From an uncultured Fusobacterium sp. (lineage in GTDB: Bacteria > Fusobacteriota > Fusobacteriia > Fusobacteriales > Fusobacteriaceae), in the NCBI GenBank assembly GCA_900543175.1, contig UQQO01000034.1, positions 1-17,869 on the forward strand: a DNA stretch of 17,869 nucleotides, given 5' to 3'. The translations under genes and the position numbers were made by a program. The stretch's first letter is position 1; every line of letters starts with the position of its first letter. Below, in pieces: positions 5,323 to 12,672 of the stretch. The notes under the pieces were generated by a model that was not told the DNA's origin, ran no database searches, and saw only the letters and a list, made by a program, of their open reading frames with translations.

Positions 5323-6975
5323 CTATTCAATATAAAAGGATATTTTTGTTCCAGTTTCTAATTTTTCAACAACAAGACCCTTACCATATATTAGTTTAAT
5401 TCTATTATGGACATTTTTTAGTCCAATATTCTTATCTATTCTATCATCTAAATTATCAATGATCTTTTGATCAATTCCAACACCGTTATCCTCTATTGTT
5501 ATGAGACAACCTTTATTCTCTTTCTTGGCTATTATATTTACAAATCCACCTTCACGCTTTTTTAATAATCCATGTTTTATGCTATTTTCAACAAGAGGTT
5601 GAATAATAAGACTAGGGATGCTGATATTTTTAATATTTTCATCTACATCTATATTTAGAGAAATTTTATCTCCAAAACGAGCTTTTTCAATATTAAAATA
5701 TGCCTTAACTTGCTCTAACTCCATCTCAAGTGGTACTAATTTGCAAGAATTTTCAAGGTTATACCTTAAATATGTTGAAAGATCTATAATAATCTCTCTA
5801 GCTTTATTAGGATCTTTTCTTACAAAGAAAGATGTAGTATGTAGAGCATTAAAAAGAAAATGTGGATTAATTTGAGTTTGTAGAGCTTTTAACTCAGCTT
5901 CCTTTGCCATAGTTTTAAGATTTTCAACACTACTTAATTCTAATTGAGTGGAGATAAGTAGAGATAATCCCTCAACTAAATATTGATTTGAGGCAGTTAC
6001 ATTTTCTTTTGTATCAAAATATATTTTTAAAGTTCCAGAAACTTTATCCCCTTGAAATAGAGGGGATATTATACAAGATTTAATTTTTCCAGTGACACAT
6101 TGAAAATATTTAACATCATCACATTGTCCAATTATACAGATTTTTCCAGTTTTTAGAACCTTTTTAGTAACTTCACTTTTTATATCTGTATGAGCAATTT
6201 TAAAATCTTCAGATGTTGAATAGCTAGCAGTAATATATTTTTCATTGGTAATTACTACTGCTTTTGCTCCTAAAGAGTCAGATATAATTTTACACACCTC
6301 ATTTAAAGATTCCCCATTTCTAAAATAAGGGAGAGTTTTATTGGCAATTTCAAGGGAAAGCTTAGCTTGTTTTCCAGCTATAATATCCTTCTCCTCAATA
6401 ATATCTTGAATAATAAGTAAAACAATAGAAACTCCCACTGCATTAGCTAAAATCATTGGAAAATATATGTTTGAAACAATATCCTTTGCCAGTTCAAAAT
6501 CTTTTCCCATAACTAAAATAAGTAGCATGCTGAGATTTTCAACTAAAAATCCTCCAAGAAACCCATATAAATAGAAGTTTTTCTCATTACATTTTTTATA
6601 TAGATATGCTGTGATAAATCCTCCAATCATAGTAGCAGTAGCACAAGGGATAGTAGTAATTGGATCTACATCTATGAAAAGTCGATGAAGTCCTGCAATA
6701 AATCCAGCAAGTATTCCAACTTCTGGTCCAGCTAAAATTCCACCAACCACAACACCAATATTTCTTACATTAACAATAGCACCACGATAATCTGCACCAG
6801 TATATGTACCAATAATTGCTAAAATTGAAAAGAAACATGAAAGAATAAAAACATCTTTTTTAGAGTATTTTTTATGAGTGAATATATCTTTGGCTCTTTT
6901 TAGCTTTGTAAAGAAAAAAGCAATAGCAATAATGTAACCTAAGTTATTAAAAAGATGACTAATTAATTTAAACAA
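5323..6975 (-). CDS. LytS-type sensor histidine kinase (5TM-LYT, GAF, HisKA_7TM-type HK)
   Basis: A membrane histidine kinase of 550 residues. The N-terminal 5TM-LYT sensor (about 5-190) contains the family signature RGAIVNVRNIGVVVGGILAG (64-83) followed by IAGLHR. A GAF-like domain covers about 215-345. The His_kinase domain has NPHFLFNAL with the phospho-acceptor His372, the N box QPLVENSIKHGL (459-470) and the G box DNGVGI (496-501). The start is TTG (6973-6975): AGGAGG lies 7 bases upstream (6983-6988) and there is no usable ATG near it. A -10 box TATAAT (minus strand, 7003-7008) lies just upstream. The kinase is the first gene of a two-gene operon with the LytTR regulator. Relatives sense pyruvate (BtsS) or membrane state (LytS); the ligand here is not known. 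Confidence 0.93.
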   Translation of the reverse strand: MFKLISHLFNNLGYIIAIAFFFTKLKRAKDIFTHKKYSKKDVFILSCFFSILAIIGTYTGADYRGAIVNVRNIGVVVGGILAGPEVGILAGFIAGLHRLFIDVDPITTIPCATATMIGGFITAYLYKKCNEKNFYLYGFLGGFLVENLSMLLILVMGKDFELAKDIVSNIYFPMILANAVGVSIVLLIIQDIIEEKDIIAGKQAKLSLEIANKTLPYFRNGESLNEVCKIISDSLGAKAVVITNEKYITASYSTSEDFKIAHTDIKSEVTKKVLKTGKICIIGQCDDVKYFQCVTGKIKSCIISPLFQGDKVSGTLKIYFDTKENVTASNQYLVEGLSLLISTQLELSSVENLKTMAKEAELKALQTQINPHFLFNALHTTSFFVRKDPNKAREIIIDLSTYLRYNLENSCKLVPLEMELEQVKAYFNIEKARFGDKISLNIDVDENIKNISIPSLIIQPLVENSIKHGLLKKREGGFVNIIAKKENKGCLITIEDNGVGIDQKIIDNLDDRIDKNIGLKNVHNRIKLIYGKGLVVEKLETGTKISFYIE

Positions 6976-7002
6976 AATTCTACCTCCTACACAGCTATGA
7001 AA

Positions 7003-7008
7003 ATTATA
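7003..7008 (-). promoter_or_regulatory. -10 box of the LytS/LytTR operon
   Basis: TATAAT on the minus strand, 28 bases upstream of the TTG start. No clear -35 box is seen. Confidence 0.4.
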
Positions 7009-7044
7009 TCATAAAAAAATAAAGATAAAAAGTGGTATTTGAGG

Positions 7045-7074
7045 ATTGAATTTTGCATTTTAAGTATTGGATTT
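7045..7074 (+). promoter_or_regulatory. direct repeat, candidate LytTR operator of cstA
   Basis: ATTGAATTT (7045-7053) and ATTGGATTT (7066-7074) are direct repeats differing at one base, with a 12-base gap and thus a 21-base period (two helical turns). LytTR regulators typically bind two 9-bp direct repeats 12-13 bp apart. The site lies in the gap between the regulator operon and cstA, about 55 bases before a -10-like TATAAG (7131-7136) that has no good -35 box, as expected of an activated promoter. Confidence 0.45.
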
Positions 7075-7173
7075 AACCTTTTAAAGAACAAGTGATCTTT
7101 TTTTTGAATATTTTTTGTATCATATAGTTGTATAAGAATAAGTTTAATTAAATAAAATGGAGGTTAGATTTAT

Positions 7174-8589
7174 ATGGTAAGTTTTATTGTATCAATTATA
7201 GCTTTAATTGTAGGATATATGATTTATGGTAAAATCGTAGATGGAATATTTGGACCAGATCCAAATAGAGATACCCCAGCTAAAAGATTAAGTGATGGAG
7301 TGGATTATGTTGAGATGGATTGGAAAAAAGCATTTTTGATTCAATTTCTTAATATAGCAGGGACAGGACCAATATTTGGAGCTGTAGCAGGAGCTATGTG
7401 GGGACCAGCAGCATTTATTTGGATAGTATTTGGATGTATATTTGCAGGATCAGTTCATGACTTCTTAATTGGAATGATGTCATTGAGAAAAGATGGTGCA
7501 AGTGTATCTGAATTGGTTGGAGAAAATTTAGGAGAGGGAGCAAGAAAACTTATGGTAGTTTTCTCAATAGTTCTTCTAGTTCTTGTAGGAGTTGTATTTA
7601 TAACAAGTCCAGCAGCAATATTAAATGACTTAACTGGAATAGATAAAATGGTTCTTATAGGAATTATTATTATTTATTACTTAGCAGCAACAGTTCTTCC
7701 AGTAGATAAAATTATTGGTAGAATCTATCCAATATTTGGTATAGCACTATTGATAATGGCTATAGGAATTGGAGTAGGAATAGTAGTTCAAGGATATGAT
7801 ATCCCAGAAATAGCTTTCCATAACTTCCATCCAAAAGGACAATCAGTATTCCCTTATCTTTGTATCTCAATAGCTTGTGGAGCAATTTCAGGATTCCATG
7901 CAACACAATCACCTATGATGGCAAGATGTCTTCAAAATGAAAGAGAAGGAAGAAAAGTATTCTACGGAGCAATGATATCTGAAGGTATAGTTGCATTAGT
8001 ATGGGCAGCAGCAGCAATGAGCTTCTTTGGTGGAACTCCAGGATTAGGAGAAGCACTAGGACACGGTGGAGCAGCTGTTGTAGTTAATAAAATTTCTAAT
8101 ACAGTACTAGGAAAAGTTGGAGGAGCTTTAGCACTATTAGGAGTTGTTGCTTGTCCAATAACTTCAGGAGATACAGCATTTAGAAGTGCAAGACTTACAA
8201 TAGCAGATACTATTAAATATAAACAAGGACCTATAGTTAATAGATTTATTGTTGCAATTCCTCTATTCGTAGTTGGAGTAGCACTATGCTTTATAGATTT
8301 CAACATTCTATGGAGATATTTCAGCTGGTCTAACCAAACATTAGCAACAATAGCATTATGGGCAGCAGCTAAATACTTAAATAACAATGGTAAAAATTAT
8401 AAGATTGCTCTTATACCAGCAATATTTATGACAGTAGTAGTTACAGATTATATTATTATAGCTCCAGAAGGATTTGTAAGATTCTTCCAAGGAACACCAG
8501 TTGCTACTATTGAAATGATTGGACTTGTTTGTGGTATAGTTGTTTCAGCTCTATGTACAATAGGATTCTTTAAAACTTTAAAGAAATAG
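7174..8589 (+). CDS. cstA: CstA-family transporter (pyruvate/peptide uptake), short form
   Basis: A polytopic inner-membrane carrier of 471 residues. CstA signatures are clear: YGKIVDGIFGPDPNRDTPA near the start, DGVDYVEMDWKKAFLIQFLNIAGTGPIFGA, GCIFAGSVHDFLIGMMS, ISGFHATQSPMMARC and CPITSGDTAFRSAR. Relatives BtsT and CstA of E. coli are about 700 residues and import pyruvate (and were linked to peptide use in starvation). This version lacks the long C-terminal part, a known short form in anaerobes. Translation starts at 7174 after GGAGG (7159-7163). The gene is divergent from the LytS/LytTR operon, which probably controls it, and is followed by its own terminator. The family is certain; the substrate is inferred from relatives. 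Confidence 0.94.
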   Translation: MVSFIVSIIALIVGYMIYGKIVDGIFGPDPNRDTPAKRLSDGVDYVEMDWKKAFLIQFLNIAGTGPIFGAVAGAMWGPAAFIWIVFGCIFAGSVHDFLIGMMSLRKDGASVSELVGENLGEGARKLMVVFSIVLLVLVGVVFITSPAAILNDLTGIDKMVLIGIIIIYYLAATVLPVDKIIGRIYPIFGIALLIMAIGIGVGIVVQGYDIPEIAFHNFHPKGQSVFPYLCISIACGAISGFHATQSPMMARCLQNEREGRKVFYGAMISEGIVALVWAAAAMSFFGGTPGLGEALGHGGAAVVVNKISNTVLGKVGGALALLGVVACPITSGDTAFRSARLTIADTIKYKQGPIVNRFIVAIPLFVVGVALCFIDFNILWRYFSWSNQTLATIALWAAAKYLNNNGKNYKIALIPAIFMTVVVTDYIIIAPEGFVRFFQGTPVATIEMIGLVCGIVVSALCTIGFFKTLKK

Positions 8590-8615
8590 AAAGCAAAAAT
8601 TAAAAGAATAATCTT

Positions 8616-8650
8616 AAAAGAGGCTTGATAATATTTCAAGCCTCTTTTTT
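8616..8650. terminator. terminator between cstA and the convergent rep-like gene
   Basis: AAAAGAGGCTTG (8616-8627) pairs with CAAGCCTCTTTT (8637-8648), a perfect 12-bp stem, with T8645-8651 following on the plus strand. The A-run on the 5' side is short (four A), so it should work best for cstA and less well for the minus-strand gene. Confidence 0.9.
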
Positions 8651-8655
8651 TAAAT

Positions 8656-9915
8656 TTATTTTTTAAAAATAGCAAAATAACTTTCACAACATGTATCGTT
8701 AAACTCTGCTATAAGTAATAGATGTTTATTTTCAAATGTAAATTCATTATTTTCTTGAAAATTAGTATAGAAAGTTTTATAAATTTCATTTTTATTTAAA
8801 GCCTCATTTGTTAAAAAGTTATTTCTAAACAATTGGAAGGAACTTTTCATAAATTTAACTAAAATTGATAGTTCACTTAATTTCTTTTTATCAATCTCTT
8901 TAAAAATATTATCCCTAAAATCATCTAATGATGTAAAATTTTGATTTAGATTTGAAATAAGAGTATATTGTTTTGAAAAATTTTTAAACTTAGTTTTAAA
9001 TCTAGTATTAACATAATCTTTTTCAATAGCCTCAATTAAAAAACTATCTAAATTTTTACAACTATGTAGTAGAGAATATTCAATATTTCTTTTTAAATAA
9101 TTGAAACTATAAAAGAAAGATTGTTTTGTTATAAACTCTTGTAATAGCTTTTCGTTTTTAGCAAAAGGATTAAATAATTCAAAAAGTAAAGTTAGATTCT
9201 TTTCTCTATTGTTATCAGCAGTTTGAATTATATCAAAACGAATCCCCTTAATTTTACTATTTTTACTATTAGATTCTTTAATTTTTGAGTACTCAACTTT
9301 ATATAGTAAAAACTCTTCGATTTCTTTCAAAGCTGGAACAAGAATTTTATGTTCAAAATCAAAGAAACGATCATAAGATTCCTCTATATTTAAATAATTT
9401 TTTAACTCCTCTAATGAAATCTCAAGAAAAGCTTCATTAGATATACTTTTTAATAGATTAAATAGATTTCTACTAATTGTGTTGGAAAAACTTAATAAAA
9501 TATTTAAATAGAAAAGTTTAAAATCATTTTTTTCAGAGTTAAATATCTTATAAAAATCATCACTTATTTTAATTTTATACCTATCTTCAATTTTTAAATA
9601 GGAAGCAACAATACTTAAAGATAGTTCATAGGGATTAAGTTTAGATTTTCCATAGTAGATAACAATTCTTTTAGAACAAAATTTTGATAAAAAAGAGTCA
9701 ACAGTTTCTCCATGAGGGAGAGAAATTATTTTTTTTATTTCATTCTCTTTTATTTCTAATTTTTTTTCATCAGTTGTTACAATATGTTTTATTAAAAATT
9801 GCTTAAAAAGAATATCATTTTTTGAAAATCTTTTAGTAAATAATATTTCAGTATTGAAAAAAGTTGAAAAATTAAAAAAATTATTAGAAATTTTATTTTC
9901 TTTTATATCTCTCAT
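8656..9915 (-). CDS. Rep_3-type replication initiator-like protein with C-terminal extension
   Basis: A 419-residue soluble protein. Residues about 35-235 look like the two winged-helix domains of the Rep_3/RepB plasmid initiators. The second domain is clearest: SRNLFNLLKSISNEAFLEIS, LEELKNYLNIEESYDRFFDF, KILVPALKEIEEFLLYKVEY and the strand IKGIRFDII. Family members are about 250-350 residues; the extra 180 residues here are helical, Lys/Phe/Asn-rich and unrecognised. Rep_3 proteins bind iterons and repress their own promoters. No partition, mobilisation or toxin genes accompany it, and the neighbours are ordinary chromosomal genes, so it is either a plasmid remnant or a domesticated DNA-binding protein. 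The GGAG motif directly abuts the ATG, an unusually short spacing, so initiation is uncertain. It is divergent from the PTS operon, with iteron-like boxes between. Confidence 0.75.
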   Translation of the reverse strand: MRDIKENKISNNFFNFSTFFNTEILFTKRFSKNDILFKQFLIKHIVTTDEKKLEIKENEIKKIISLPHGETVDSFLSKFCSKRIVIYYGKSKLNPYELSLSIVASYLKIEDRYKIKISDDFYKIFNSEKNDFKLFYLNILLSFSNTISRNLFNLLKSISNEAFLEISLEELKNYLNIEESYDRFFDFEHKILVPALKEIEEFLLYKVEYSKIKESNSKNSKIKGIRFDIIQTADNNREKNLTLLFELFNPFAKNEKLLQEFITKQSFFYSFNYLKRNIEYSLLHSCKNLDSFLIEAIEKDYVNTRFKTKFKNFSKQYTLISNLNQNFTSLDDFRDNIFKEIDKKKLSELSILVKFMKSSFQLFRNNFLTNEALNKNEIYKTFYTNFQENNEFTFENKHLLLIAEFNDTCCESYFAIFKK

Positions 9916-9965
9916 CTCCTTTATAGTAAAAATAGTTGTTATAATAAACGAAAAAAAACAAAATA

Positions 9966-9976
9966 TTAATTCGTTG
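9966..9976 (+). repeat. inverted box a between rep-like gene and PTS operon
   Basis: TTAATTCGTTG here and its inverted counterpart TTAATTCGTAG (minus strand, 10034-10044) match at 10 of 11 positions. This copy lies in the leader of the rep-like gene, the other between the two divergent promoters. The arrangement fits an operator or iteron half-sites. Confidence 0.4.
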
Positions 9977-10004
9977 ATGATTGAAAAATATTTATTTTAA
10001 CAAT

Positions 10005-10033
10005 ATTATAGCATATAAATATAAAAACATTAA
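10005..10033 (-). promoter_or_regulatory. promoter of the rep-like gene
   Basis: TATAAT on the minus strand (10005-10010), with TG at the extended -10 position and a weak TTAATG at 10028-10033 after 17 bases. The 5' leader would be about 80 bases. Confidence 0.5.
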
Positions 10034-10050
10034 CTACGAATTAACGATAA
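10029..10050. repeat. iteron-like tandem repeat between divergent promoters
   Basis: ATTAACTACGA (10029-10039) and ATTAACGATAA (10040-10050) are consecutive 11-bp units sharing the first six bases, about one helical turn apart, and they overlap the inverted box at 10034-10044. They cover the -35 area of the rep-like gene and end 12 bases before the PTS -35 box. Confidence 0.4.
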
Positions 10051-10061
10051 AACTAAAAAAA

Positions 10062-10090
10062 TTGACACCAGAATAATAGTGTGTTAATTT
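10062..10090 (+). promoter_or_regulatory. promoter of the PTS/deglycase operon
   Basis: TTGACA (10062-10067), a 17-base spacer and TAATTT (10085-10090) form a good sigma-70-type promoter, with AGGAGG at 10105-10110 for the first gene. There is no TGGCAC/TTGC pair of a sigma-54 promoter, unlike the Salmonella gfr operon. Confidence 0.6.
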
Positions 10091-10118
10091 ATGAGAAAAG
10101 GTACAGGAGGTAAACTAA

Positions 10119-10544
10119 ATGTTTCAATTTATAATAGCTACACATGGGAATTTTGCCAAAGGGATAGAAAATTCAATAGGTATCATCTTAGGAAAGTTTG
10201 AGAATTTGGAGTCACTACCATGCTATACTAAAGAAGATTTTAACTTAGCCAAAGAGATAGATAGAATGTTACTTCAATATAAAGATAAAGAGATAATAGT
10301 AGTAACAGATATATTTGGTGGAAGTGTTAACAATGCCTTTATGGAAAAAATTCCTAGTAATAAAAATTTACATGTTATTTCGGGATTAAATTTATCATTA
10401 ATATTAGAACTTTTAGGAGAACAAGAAGAGTATAACAATGCAAAAGAATTAATAGAAAACTCAATAATTAATTCAAAAGAATCTGTAAAATATGGAAATT
10501 TAGAGTTAGAAAAAGAAAATCAAATGGAAGATGAAGAATTTTAA
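10119..10544 (+). CDS. mannose-family PTS EIIA component
   Basis: A cytoplasmic phosphocarrier of 141 residues that takes phosphate from HPr and passes it to the IIB protein. The EIIA-Man fold is clear: FIIATHGNFAKG with the phospho-acceptor His9, and VVTDIFGGSVNNAF (about 62-75) near the active site, then HVISGLNLSLILELL. It is a separate protein, not fused to IIB as in E. coli ManX. It is the first gene of a six-gene operon and has its own promoter and a strong AGGAGG. The C-terminus is a charged tail ending EDEEF; the IIC protein of the same operon ends EDEDF. The counterpart in Salmonella gfrABCDEF is GfrA. The family is certain; the substrate (fructoselysine or glucoselysine) is inferred from the two deglycase genes downstream. 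Confidence 0.93.
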   Translation: MFQFIIATHGNFAKGIENSIGIILGKFENLESLPCYTKEDFNLAKEIDRMLLQYKDKEIIVVTDIFGGSVNNAFMEKIPSNKNLHVISGLNLSLILELLGEQEEYNNAKELIENSIINSKESVKYGNLELEKENQMEDEEF

Positions 10545-10574
10545 TTTAAATAAAAAACGTTTTAGGAGGAAAAA

Positions 10575-11033
10575 ATGATACTTTTATTAAGAGTAGATCA
10601 CAGATTATTACATGGACAAGTTGCTTTTTCATGGACACAAACATTAGGAGCTGATTGTATACTAATAGCAAATGATGCAGTAGCAGGAGATGAGCTAAGA
10701 AAGACAACAATGAAATTAGCAAAACCACAGGGAGTAAAATTAGTTATTAAAGATATCAAAGCAGCAATAGAAGCTTTGAATTCAGGAGTAACTGATAAGT
10801 ATAAGTTATTTATAGTTGTTGAATCAGTAGAAGATGCTTATAAAATAGTTTCAAATGTAAAACAAATAAAACAAGTTAATCTAGGTGGAATAAAACCAAG
10901 AGAGGGAAGTAGAAATATTTCAAAAACTATAAATCTTTTAGAAGAAGAAGAAAAGATGATAAAAGAGTTAGAATCACAAGGAGTAGAGGTTGAAATTAGA
11001 CAACTACCAGGAGATAATAAGATTTATTTATAA
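10575..11033 (+). CDS. mannose-family PTS EIIB component
   Basis: A cytoplasmic EIIB of 152 residues that receives phosphate from IIA and phosphorylates the sugar as it passes through IIC-IID. The signature RVDHRLLHGQV at the N-terminus carries the phospho-acceptor His13. It continues with ANDAVAGDELRKTTMKLAKP and NLGGIKPREGSR, as expected for PTSIIB sorbose/mannose-type domains, and full length is present. It follows IIA after 30 bases with AGGAGG before the ATG. IIB proteins of this family phosphorylate the C6 hydroxyl, giving the 6-phosphate that the deglycases at the end of the operon need. Confidence 0.94.
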   Translation: MILLLRVDHRLLHGQVAFSWTQTLGADCILIANDAVAGDELRKTTMKLAKPQGVKLVIKDIKAAIEALNSGVTDKYKLFIVVESVEDAYKIVSNVKQIKQVNLGGIKPREGSRNISKTINLLEEEEKMIKELESQGVEVEIRQLPGDNKIYL

Positions 11034-11063
11034 AAAACATAAAATAGAAAAGGAGGGAGAAAA

Positions 11064-11846
11064 ATGTTACAAGCATTTCTTTTGGGAATGATAGCTTTTA
11101 TAGCACAAAGTGAATTTGCTTTAGGAACAAGTTTAATTTCAAGACCTATTGTAACAGGGCTATTTACAGGAATAGTAATGGGAGATATAAAAGCTGGGGT
11201 AATAATGGGAGCTACTTTAGAACTTGCTTTTATAGGATCGTTTTCAGTAGGAGGAGCAATTCCACCAGATGTTGTAACAGGAGGTATTTTAGGGGTAGCC
11301 TTTGCAATAGCTTCTAAATCAGGAGTGGAAACAGTTTTACTATTGGCTTTACCTATAGCAACTTTTACTCTAATTTTAAAAAATGTTTATCTAGGAATAA
11401 TAATTCCTATGTTAGCTCACAAGGCAGATGCTTATACAGAGGAAGGAAATTGTAGAGGTATTGAAAGAATGCAGTTAATATCAGGATTTGGACTTTCATT
11501 AATGTTAGCACTAATAGTTTTCTTCTCATATTTACTAGGAAGTAATGTAATTTCAACTATATTAAATTCTATTCCTGAATTTGTGCAAAGAGGATTAGCT
11601 GTAGCAACAGGAATAATACCAGCATTAGGATTTGCAATGTTAGCAAGACTTCTATTAAATAAAACAGTTGCTCCATATTTCTTCTTAGGGTTTGCAATAG
11701 CTGTATATACTGGAGTTCCACTAACAGGAATAGCAATTTTTGGAGGTATATTAGCTGTAATAGTTGTTAATTTAAAAGATGGAGTTCAATTACGTGGAGC
11801 AAAGGCAGTAGAAGAAAGTGAGGTGGAAGAAGATGAAGACTTCTAA
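11064..11846 (+). CDS. mannose-family PTS EIIC permease component
   Basis: An integral membrane protein of 260 residues with about seven or more hydrophobic segments; with IID it forms the sugar channel. Family features include AQSEFALGTSLISRPIVTGLFTGIV, GDIKAGVIMGATLELAFIG and SVGGAIPPDVVTGGILG in the first third. The C-terminus is an acidic tail (EESEVEEDEDF). It has AAGGAGGG before the ATG and lies 30 bases after IIB. Its last 14 bases overlap the start of IID, so the two permease halves are translationally coupled, which suits an obligatory IIC-IID complex. Confidence 0.94.
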   Translation: MLQAFLLGMIAFIAQSEFALGTSLISRPIVTGLFTGIVMGDIKAGVIMGATLELAFIGSFSVGGAIPPDVVTGGILGVAFAIASKSGVETVLLLALPIATFTLILKNVYLGIIIPMLAHKADAYTEEGNCRGIERMQLISGFGLSLMLALIVFFSYLLGSNVISTILNSIPEFVQRGLAVATGIIPALGFAMLARLLLNKTVAPYFFLGFAIAVYTGVPLTGIAIFGGILAVIVVNLKDGVQLRGAKAVEESEVEEDEDF

Positions 11847-12651
11847 TTCTGAAAAAAATATAGATAAAGAATTAACAAGAGTATTTTGGAGATCGTTCCA
11901 AATGGAGTTTTCTTGGAACTATGAAAGACAGATGAATTTGGGATATATTTATGCTATTATTCCAGTTTTAGAAAAACTATATAAAGATAATAAAGAGGGA
12001 CTTAAAAGAGCCTTAAAAAGACACTTGGAGTTTTTCAATATGACACCTCATATAGTAACTTTAATGTTAGGAATTTCTGCTGCAATGGAGAAAGAAAATT
12101 CTGAAGTTGAAGATTTTGATGAAAACTCTATAAATAATATTAAAACAGCATTGATGGGACCACTTTCAGGAATAGGAGATTCATTTTTCTGGGGAACTTT
12201 AAGATTAATTGCAACAGGAATAGGAACATCTTTATCATTACAAGGAAATGCTTTAGGGCCAATATTATTCTTATTTATCTTTAATGTACCACACATAATA
12301 ATAAGATTTTTACTTGTAAAATTAGGATATAAATTGGGAATAGAGTTCTTAAGTAAATTACAAAAAAATGGAACTATGGAAAAGTTAACATTTGGAGCTT
12401 CGATTTTAGGATTAGTAGTTATAGGGGCTATGGCTGCTAGAATGATAGACATTAGCACACCATTAAGTTTTGTTAGTGGAGAAAATAAAATTGAAGTTCA
12501 AGGAATATTGAATGATATTATGCCAGGTATATTACAACTAGGAGCCTTTGGAGCTGTTTATTATCTTCTTGGTAAAAAAGTAAAACCATTAATGATATTA
12601 CTAGGAATGGCAATAGTAGGAATCATCGGTTCTCTTATTGGAATATTCTAA
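11833..12651 (+). CDS. mannose-family PTS EIID permease component
   Basis: A membrane component of 272 residues that pairs with IIC. IID features are plain: LTRVFWRSFQMEFSWNYERQMNLGYIYAIIPVL at the N-terminus, FNMTPHIVTLMLGISAAME, and TALMGPLSGIGDSFFWGTLR, followed by C-terminal membrane helices. I chose the ATG at 11833, giving MKTSNSEK, over an upstream in-frame GTG at 11818 because AGGTGG (11821-11826) sits 6 bases before it. This gives a 14-base overlap with the IIC gene. The next gene begins 21 bases after the stop. Confidence 0.93.
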   Translation: MKTSNSEKNIDKELTRVFWRSFQMEFSWNYERQMNLGYIYAIIPVLEKLYKDNKEGLKRALKRHLEFFNMTPHIVTLMLGISAAMEKENSEVEDFDENSINNIKTALMGPLSGIGDSFFWGTLRLIATGIGTSLSLQGNALGPILFLFIFNVPHIIIRFLLVKLGYKLGIEFLSKLQKNGTMEKLTFGASILGLVVIGAMAARMIDISTPLSFVSGENKIEVQGILNDIMPGILQLGAFGAVYYLLGKKVKPLMILLGMAIVGIIGSLIGIF

Positions 12652-12672
12652 TTTAAATTAGAGAGGTAAGCT

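Noticed and set aside
7962..8387. Long open frame on the minus strand inside cstA
   Set aside because: It lies wholly antisense to a well-conserved transporter gene, has no ribosome binding site and encodes a low-complexity mirror of membrane codons.
10050..10118. Sigma-54 promoter for the PTS operon
   Set aside because: No TGGCAC-N5-TTGC-like pair is present; a TTGACA/TAATTT pair with 17-base spacing is.
10554..10563. Palindrome AAAACGTTTT between IIA and IIB genes
   Set aside because: Short, AT-rich and within an operon gap directly before the ribosome binding site; expected by chance in such sequence.
12048..12458. Open frame antisense to the IID gene
   Set aside because: Shadow of a conserved membrane protein gene; no ribosome binding site or recognisable domain.
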